Assembly (NCBI GenBank): GCA_964007475.1
Contig: OZ023274.1
Location: forward strand, 76,023,303-76,087,302
DNA length: 64,000 nt
Origin: Hybos culiciformis
Taxonomy: Eukaryota; Arthropoda; Insecta; Diptera; Hybotidae
Direction of reading: 5' to 3'
Within the stretch, counting starts at the first letter, position 1, and each line of letters starts with the position of its first letter. This document shows positions 57,549-64,000 of the stretch, piece after piece. The notes beneath the pieces were generated by a model. It had not been told where the DNA came from. It made no database searches and was given only the letters and a program-made list of their open reading frames with translations. A program made the position numbers and the translations under genes.

Positions 57549-58730
57549 TTAAGTATAAAATATTGACTTTTTTATTCCGACAATCAAATCTAAATTTATA
57601 TCCATAATTTTAACAGTGCAGAAGAAAAAAAATTGTTCGTAGTAAAAATTTTTGATGTCTTTATTAGAAATTTATCTATTTTTTTTTTATATTTTTGTTA
57701 ATATTGAAAATTTTATTCAAAATGCGTTATCTTAAGGTTTTCAGATTCACACTGTAATCTATGTGGGTGTTCTTTCCTGCTCAAATACCTTAATTCAGAT
57801 TTTCATTTATACCCAACTAGCAAATTAGCTCTATAAGAAGATTCAATTCTTTTAGTAGAAAGCTTATGTATTCTAGTAACTGTCTATTAAGTATCACGAA
57901 TCCTGTTATAACCTCAGAAGTGGCGAAAATTATAAGTATAATTTGTTATATAAGTATCTATAAATGGGTTAGTAAATGGCTAATAACATTCTTGAATTCT
58001 GTGACTAATCCCATTATTAGCCTGTATAACACTTTTTTTCATGAAAGAAAAGAGAAGGACAGCCATAAAAAAAAGAAGTGCATAAATATAGTATATAAAA
58101 AAGAAAATAGTTAAAAGAAAAGGAAAACCAATAAAATATAATAAATAAATATTTAGATGGGTATATGTAATGATAAAATAAATGTATTTGTATTTAATTT
58201 AACTTGTGCACATTTTAATTTTTAAATGTGTATTAAATTAAGTATATACAAAACTATTGCAATTGTTGAAAAAAATAAAATTGAATTTTTTTTTTTTTCA
58301 TGCAATTGAAAAAATAATGCAATTTTTAATATTCTAGGATTAATAAATATGAAAACCTAGTGAAATTTATGATATTTAAATTATTATAAATTTAAAAAGG
58401 CATTAAATTTGTTAAAATTTTGGTACATTTTAAAGTCATATAAGCAAAGTATGAGTAAAATGTAGTTTGCCATGGCACAAATAAATAAAATTTAACTGAT
58501 GTTCTATTCTTTTTATGTAGTTTTTTGAATTCATAGATTTTTTCAAAAAGAATCAACAATTTGCCAAATAATAAAATATTTAGTTCTTCAAACAAACTTT
58601 TGCGTTTAAATAACTTCAATTTCCATAAAGTATTTTGTTCCTATATTCGGATAACCTATGTTATTTTTAGGAACTTTTATAGAAAGATCTCAAAATTTTA
58701 AATTATTTCCTGTTTCGAAGTGGCGACATA

Positions 58731-59274
58731 CAGTCAACCCTCCTACAACGCGAGAGATACGTTCTTAGAAAACGTCGTGTAGTAGGCAATCGCGTTGCAG
58801 GAGACATGAACTCTATAGAAAAAAAGGGGTTAGGTTCCAAGTATAAAAAAATGCAATTAAATTAATAATTAAATATACTCAAGATTTTATTAGAAATCCT
58901 TCAATAAAATTATAATAAATTAATAAAAATTAACAAAATTAAAATTAAGAACTAAATAAAAATTCAAATTTATAAAGATTAAAATGTAAAAAGGAATATT
59001 GATGAATATAAGAATAATATCACTGCTAACCGGATTATGCCGCGAACGTTTTGCTGGTGCTATATCCGAATCTGAACTACTAAAACAAGAGATAGGTTCG
59101 TTAGCTCTTGCGGTCGTTTAAAACATTCCGAGATAAGCGATTTTTTTTAAAAAATAATTTTTTTTAATCACGTTGTAGGAAAAAAATCGCGTTGTGAGAA
59201 AAATTGCCGCCATTTATGAATCGCGTTGTAGCGAAAACGCGTTATAGAAGTGTCGCGTTGTATAGGGTTTACTG
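58731..59274. mobile_element. Tc1/mariner-type MITE, 544 bp, TA-flanked
   Basis: The left end reads CAGTCAACCCTCCTACAACG and the right end (reverse complement) CAGTAAACCCTATACAACGC, both leading into ACGCGA. TA flanks both ends (58729-58730, 59275-59276). Several extra CGCGTTGTAG-like motifs lie just inside the ends. The centre is AT-rich apart from a GC-richer patch at about 59,030-59,140 that could be a decayed internal remnant. No transposase ORF is present. Confidence 0.85.
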
Positions 59275-59502
59275 TACTTAAGTTTTGTTTATTGATTTTT
59301 ATTTTTAAGGATATTATTTTTAATTTTTTCAATTGTTAAAAAACACTAAAAAAATGTTTAATAGGGATAAAAATTAATTTAATTTTGTGAAACTAAAATA
59401 ACAAATAAAAAAAATTAAATAGTCGTTTTTCATTTTTGAAGCAAAAATTAATCAAAAACGAATTTTCCTTATTTGATTGGAATTATTTTTTTAAAATTAA
59501 TA

Positions 59503-59526
59503 CTTTCGTGTTTTTTTACACGAAAG
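59503..59526. repeat. 9-bp-arm hairpin with T6 loop
   Basis: CTTTCGTGT (59503-59511) pairs perfectly with ACACGAAAG (59518-59526). It lies between the mariner-type MITE and the 103-bp array. Confidence 0.75.
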
Positions 59527-60186
59527 AGGTCTAGTGAAGTTAAACTATTCACTGGTATCATTCACTATAAATTTTTCATCACAAAAAACTAAAATGGTAA
59601 CCAACCTGTCTGTATTGCCATGTCTATAAATAATTTAAAGGAACATTTTGGAGTTCTAGGTACAATTAACAAGGATAAAAAAGTGCGAATTTTTAGACAA
59701 AACGGAAGGTATTAAAAATTCAACCTTACAATAAAGAATGCTATTAAATTCTTAGTCAGTAGTTTGATTTTATTTCCCAAAATAATTAATATTTTCTTAA
59801 CAACGTAAAAATTCAGAAAATAATAATTATCCGGGAAAAAATTCTCACAAATTCCACCCAAGGATACGTCTAACTAAAAAATCCTTTAGGTTGATTTTCC
59901 GATCATCATACTCTTTTATTATTTCGGACCATTTGAACCTTTCAACCCTTACACAATAATTTTCTATTTCCGTACAATAAGTGCATCATTTTAAAATCAT
60001 GAATCTGCAAAGAATTTCCGCAAAATTATAATAAAAACGTCAACGTAAAGCAAGTCAAAGTGATAATTTTACAAACAATAAACTCTCTCAAGTCCTTATT
60101 ATATTTATATGGTTAGGGGATTAGTGCAATAACCTGGTAACACGGAATTTAAATTATTTTTGTTATTGTTTTTAAAAGCATACGGC

Positions 60187-60900
60187 AAATACGCATGAAA
60201 CTATTTTTGTCCTCTTTTCTCATAGTGCAAAGTAAAAAACAAATGTAAAAGTTACTAGCAGGATCACGGCCGGCATTAAAGAACACTTTTTTTCCTCTTT
60301 TCTCATAGTATGAAGTGAAAGAGAAAAAAAATAGTTTTGTTATAAAAATAAAAGCTAATAGCAGGATCACGGCCGGTATTAAAGAAAACTTTTTTTCCTC
60401 TTTTCTCATAGAACGAAGTAAAAGAGAAAAAAAATAGTTTTGTTATAAAAATAAAAGCTACTAGCAGGATCACGGCCGGCATTAAAGAACACTTTTTTTC
60501 CTCTTTTCTCATAGTATGAAGTAAATGAGAGAAAAAATAGTTTTGTTATAAAAATAAAAGCTAATAGCAGGATCACGGCCGGTATTAAAGAAAACTTTTT
60601 TTCCTCTTTTCTCATAGAACGAAGTAAAAGAGAAAAAAAATAGTTTTGTTATAAAAATAAAAGCTAATAATAGCAGGATCACGGCCGGCATTAAAGACCT
60701 TTTTTTTTCCTTTTTACTCATTTGTAGGAGGTAAAAGAGAGAAAAAATAGTTTTGTTATGAAAATAGAAGCTAATAGCAGGATCACGGTCCGCATTAAAG
60801 AACATTTTTTTTCCTTTTTACTCATATGTACAAAGTAAAAGAGAAGAAGAATTTTGGGATAAGATGAATTCTAATAGGAAGACTGAAACCGGCATTAAAG
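60187..60900. repeat. Tandem array, about 103-bp unit, six to seven copies
   Basis: The core GGATCACGGCCGGCATTAAA starts at 60261, 60364, 60467, 60570, 60676 and 60780, with a decayed copy near 60877. Spacings are 103, 103, 103, 106, 104 and 97. Each unit also has a T-run followed by CCTCTTTTCTCATAG and a segment TAGTTTTGTTATAAAAATAA. Central units are most alike and edge units diverged, as expected for unequal exchange. Since 103 is not divisible by 3, the repeated minus-strand ORFs are frame-walking by-products, not genes. Confidence 0.92.
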
Positions 60901-61684
60901 AGCTGTTTATATTTTTTAATGAAATAGAATTCTTATAAATGTTGCATAATAAGATCACTATGATTCAGTATCACGAATCCTTTTACTAGAATCTTATACA
61001 GCTTATAAGTGGTATAACAGTTATTTACAAGAATAATCTGCTAGTTGGGTATACATCTCTTATGCTCAAGAAATTGAAATTTTGACCTGGGACATATTTT
61101 GTTATTCATAAATATACTTTATTTTATACTGCATTATATATGTACATATATAGTGACACCAATAATGTTGAAAAAAGTAAATGAGAAATATTGAATGACG
61201 CAAAAATTCTGTTTGAACAGAAATATACAACATAAATTAGAATTATTAAAATTAAAAATGATGTAAAAATAAAATTAATCAAATTTTTTTTTTAGATTCC
61301 TTCAATCAAAATCTACTCATATACTTATTTTCATTAAACTGAACTTTCACTGCAGCCTGGTTCGAATTTTTCAACATAATCGGAGGAATCCGTCTTTCGA
61401 AATTATACTTATTTTCGAAATCCAATAAAACTTTTAAAAAGTTTTGAAATTTGATAATTGTTGTATATGAAAATTGTTTGGACTCTTGGCAAAACATTAA
61501 AATCAGGAATCATAACTAGAATCTCATTCTTAGATGAGAGTGAACAAGAATACGGTAATTTTGGCATTGGTCTCATCGAAATCCTCCAAATGGTTTTATG
61601 CTGTGTAGTTTAGACGGCCGAATAAACCGATGAAAATTTACAGTATAGAAAAGGGCATTGTCCAACCAAATCTAAATAAGATTA

Positions 61685-62496
61685 GAGGAAGTACGGGTAT
61701 TGTGGACCACTGCAACTATTTTCGAACATATCTCAGTGGTTTTTTGTCAATTTTTTTAACCAAAGATACATATTGAAGCTTGGTCTTTCTCCTTTACAAA
61801 AATTAGTTGAAAAGCCAAATATCTCATGTTATTCAATAATTATAACCTAAAATGTGGAAAAAGTCCAAAACGCCAGTTTTAGATAACGTGCAGTTAATTT
61901 GGACCATAGAGAGTATAAACATAATACAAAAAAATTTTTATAAACATTTCTCATAATAAGGCAAAAAAAAAAACAAAATAAAAATCTTAAGATCACCCTA
62001 GCATAGCATCGGGTAAAGTGGACTAGCTTTAAATTAGAGTTTTGCTAGTCATTTTCAAAATACAAAATATGCTGTTAATGTGGACCAGTGTTCCACAGTA
62101 CCGAAATTGGGTGGTTCACACTACCCGCATTGGTTATCGTCACAAAAAAAACTTTGAAAAATATGAAAAACTTAGACTTAATAATACTTATTTGACTTCT
62201 TCGAATGCTGTTTGTTTTACTCTGTTCAAAAAAATATTAAATTTTAAAATTTTAAAATAAATGAACTTTTAAGCCAAAAAATTGTTTTCACTTTTTTTTT
62301 ACAATTTTTTTGCCAAATTCAACTATCAAACTAAAACTTTTTTATTGAATGAGTTTTTAATGACAAAATTTTTTTCTCTTTGTTTTTTAATATTGTGCAT
62401 TTTTCCACATGCTTAGATTTGTTACTTGAATTTAAATAGCTGAGAAAATTCACTGGTCCACATTAGCCGACCGGTCCACATTACCCGTAATTACTC
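61685..62496. mobile_element. pogo-like TA-flanked element, about 812 bp, non-autonomous
   Basis: The left end GAGGAAGTACGGGTATTGTG and the right end (reverse complement) GAGTAATTACGGGTAATGTG both run on into GACC. TA lies at both junctions (61683-61684, 62497-62498). The motif TAATGTGGACC and variants recur inside on both strands (about 61890, 62010, 62070, 62455). TA targets and such ends are typical of the pogo/mariner group. The 72-aa ORF at 62042 shows no transposase motifs. Confidence 0.7.
61908..61998 (+). repeat. 91-bp inverted repeat, left arm
   Basis: Starts AGAGAGTATAAAC and ends CTTAAGATCACCC. It is the near-perfect reverse complement of 62936-63025; by eye only T/A-run length differences separate them. 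This arm lies within the pogo-like element. Confidence 0.9.
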
Positions 62497-62935
62497 TATT
62501 GTTCTGAAGCTAATCAAAATTTCAAACATGCAAGCAGTATGAAATCTATGTACTTATCGAGAATACCAAAAAGATGACATATTCTACTATATGTTTAATC
62601 CCATAAATTAATATTAAAATTTCTAAATAGATTTATCCGAAGGTCTTGATGAAACAATGAATTTGATAAAAATAAGAGAATTCGATGAAAATAAACAATT
62701 TTCAAGTTCAAGTTCTTATCATCTTAGTTTGTATACGCTTTCTATTACACAATGTCAAAAAAACATTTTTATATTGTCAATTCAACAGAATTGTTTTCAT
62801 AAATGTATAAAATTATCAACTTTTCTGCTCATGTTCGACATACAAGTGGTTCATTCATTTACCACTTAAGTAGTTTTTTTGTCTTTGGTCAAAAGTAGGA
62901 AAATAAAGAACAAGAATAATAATAATATTTAGTGC

Positions 62936-63025
62936 GGGTGATCTTAAGATTTTTATTTTGTTTTTTTTTTGCCTTATTATGAGAAATGTTTATAAAATTT
63001 TTTTTGTATTATGTTTATACTCTCT
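62936..63025 (-). repeat. 91-bp inverted repeat, right arm
   Basis: Starts GGGTGATCTTAAG and ends GTTTATACTCTCT. It pairs with 61908-61998 and lies about 440 bp outside the proposed right end of the pogo-like element, so it is a separate copy or part of a second element. Confidence 0.9.
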
Positions 63026-64000
63026 TTTAACGTTACTTTTTGTATCCATTCAATAATCAAGATCACACCCAAGGGAAATTGATATCAAACTTAATGATTA
63101 TTATTGGAATTCTCATAAAATATTTTTTTTCTTTTTTTTGAATAAGATTTTCAATCTTTGATAAAAAATTTGTTATTATTTTTGACATAATGAAGAAATT
63201 CATTTATTAATGTCCAATTTTACAAAGAGAAAAAAAAATAATAATAATATGAAGTAAAATGAATCAAAGATTGAAAATATAAAAGAAAAATAACCAGTAG
63301 CTTACAAAAAAAAAAATTTTCCTAAATGACTTTGTCATTATTATGACTTTCAATCATAACTTAATAATAAAAAAAAAAAAAAAAGAATAGAATGGCATAT
63401 AAGGTGAAATATATATTATATGTACATAAATATAGAATTCCTAAAATAAAATTTATAACTAATGATTATTGATTTTTTTTTTTGTTCTTTATGATTATTA
63501 GTGGCATTGACCAATCCTATTTATGTATGTATGTTAAAAGCTAAAAAAATTATGATGAATGGCATTGATTAAATAAAAATTGTACGAATACTTTTTTATT
63601 TTGACAGTGTAAGAAAATTTAAATATTAAAAGGAGAAAATCACAAATAAACACCGCACCGAGTATAAGAAATTATTCTGCGATGATTGTAAAATTTGTAG
63701 AATAAACAATTTTTACAAAAATCTAAATTAATTAACTACATATGAGTATAATAATATTAATTAAAAAAATTCTCTTATCCTATTTATTAAATCTTAAAAC
63801 GGTACATAAAAATAGACATTTGATCATACGTCTTTGATATCACCCCGTCACTGTCAAAGATGATTAAATTTTTAGACATTTCAATTAAATTTCATGTTTC
63901 GATATATAAAATTTGTCTGTTTCTATATAGAAGACAAATTTCCCTTAAATTGGTACTGTGTAAACTAATTTGGCTAGAAATATACGTAGCACAAATTTAC
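63026..64000. other. Gene-less AT-rich distal flank
   Basis: Poly-A/T tracts and simple sequence only. No gene or element recognised up to the window end. Confidence 0.7.

Larger units (their letters stand above)
57808..61053. repeat. Inverted arms 3.2 kb apart (possible composite element)
   Basis: TATACCCAACTAGCA (57808-57822) is matched exactly, inverted, at 61039-61053. Weaker inverted similarity runs about 72 bp inward to CTAGTAA (57873-57879) and TTACTAG (60983-60989). Just inside each arm the 15-mer AGTATCACGAATCCT occurs in the same orientation (57890-57904, 60967-60981). The span encloses the mariner-type MITE and the 103-bp array. It could be one large non-autonomous element or two related elements in opposite orientation. 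Confidence 0.45.

Noticed and set aside
60149..60805. Four overlapping minus-strand ORFs encoding similar hydrophobic peptides
   Set aside because: They arise from the 103-bp tandem repeat read in successive frames; there are no coding features beyond the repeat.

Overview
This window is eukaryotic, almost certainly insect and most likely dipteran. It is extremely AT-rich by eye, dense in poly-A/T tracts and short AT microsatellites, and holds one multi-exon gene with GT-AG introns. That gene is engrailed (en). The spliced product has an N-terminus starting MALEDRCSPQ, the Groucho-binding EH1 motif, the Exd-binding EH2 motif, the full Engrailed homeodomain and the EH5 tail. The RS dipeptide that marks the paralogue invected is absent at the EH2/EH3 junction.

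Layout. 1-20.8 kb: gene-less upstream DNA with one candidate inverted-repeat element (2.3-2.7 kb) and minor repeats. 20.8-21.55 kb: probable promoter and 5' leader, not precisely placed. 21,555-33,921: engrailed on the + strand, four coding exons, 493 codons plus stop. Exon 1 (378 codons) carries all regulatory domains. Intron 1 is about 9.9 kb. Exons 2-4 encode EH3, the homeodomain and EH5, with introns inside homeobox codon positions 17/18 and codon 48. 34-64 kb: gene-less downstream DNA. I see no second gene, no tRNA or rRNA and no invected copy.

Mobile DNA is clustered rather than spread out. Intron 1 holds a nest of elements: an outer 1.47-kb terminal-inverted-repeat element containing a 245-bp palindromic element and a 215-bp hAT-type MITE with a perfect 8-bp target duplication. 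A second cluster at 57.2-63.0 kb holds a TTAA-flanked 334-bp MITE, a TA-flanked mariner-type MITE, a 103-bp tandem array, a pair of 72-bp inverted arms 3.2 kb apart, a TA-flanked pogo-like element and a near-identical 91-bp inverted repeat. All are non-autonomous, as no intact transposase is visible.

The picture is a developmental master regulator alone in at least 20 kb upstream and 30 kb downstream of non-coding DNA. This fits what is known of the large regulatory landscape of en in flies. Individual enhancers or Polycomb response elements cannot be identified here from sequence alone. No new enzymatic or defence system was found; the novelty lies in the gene structure and the repeat families.
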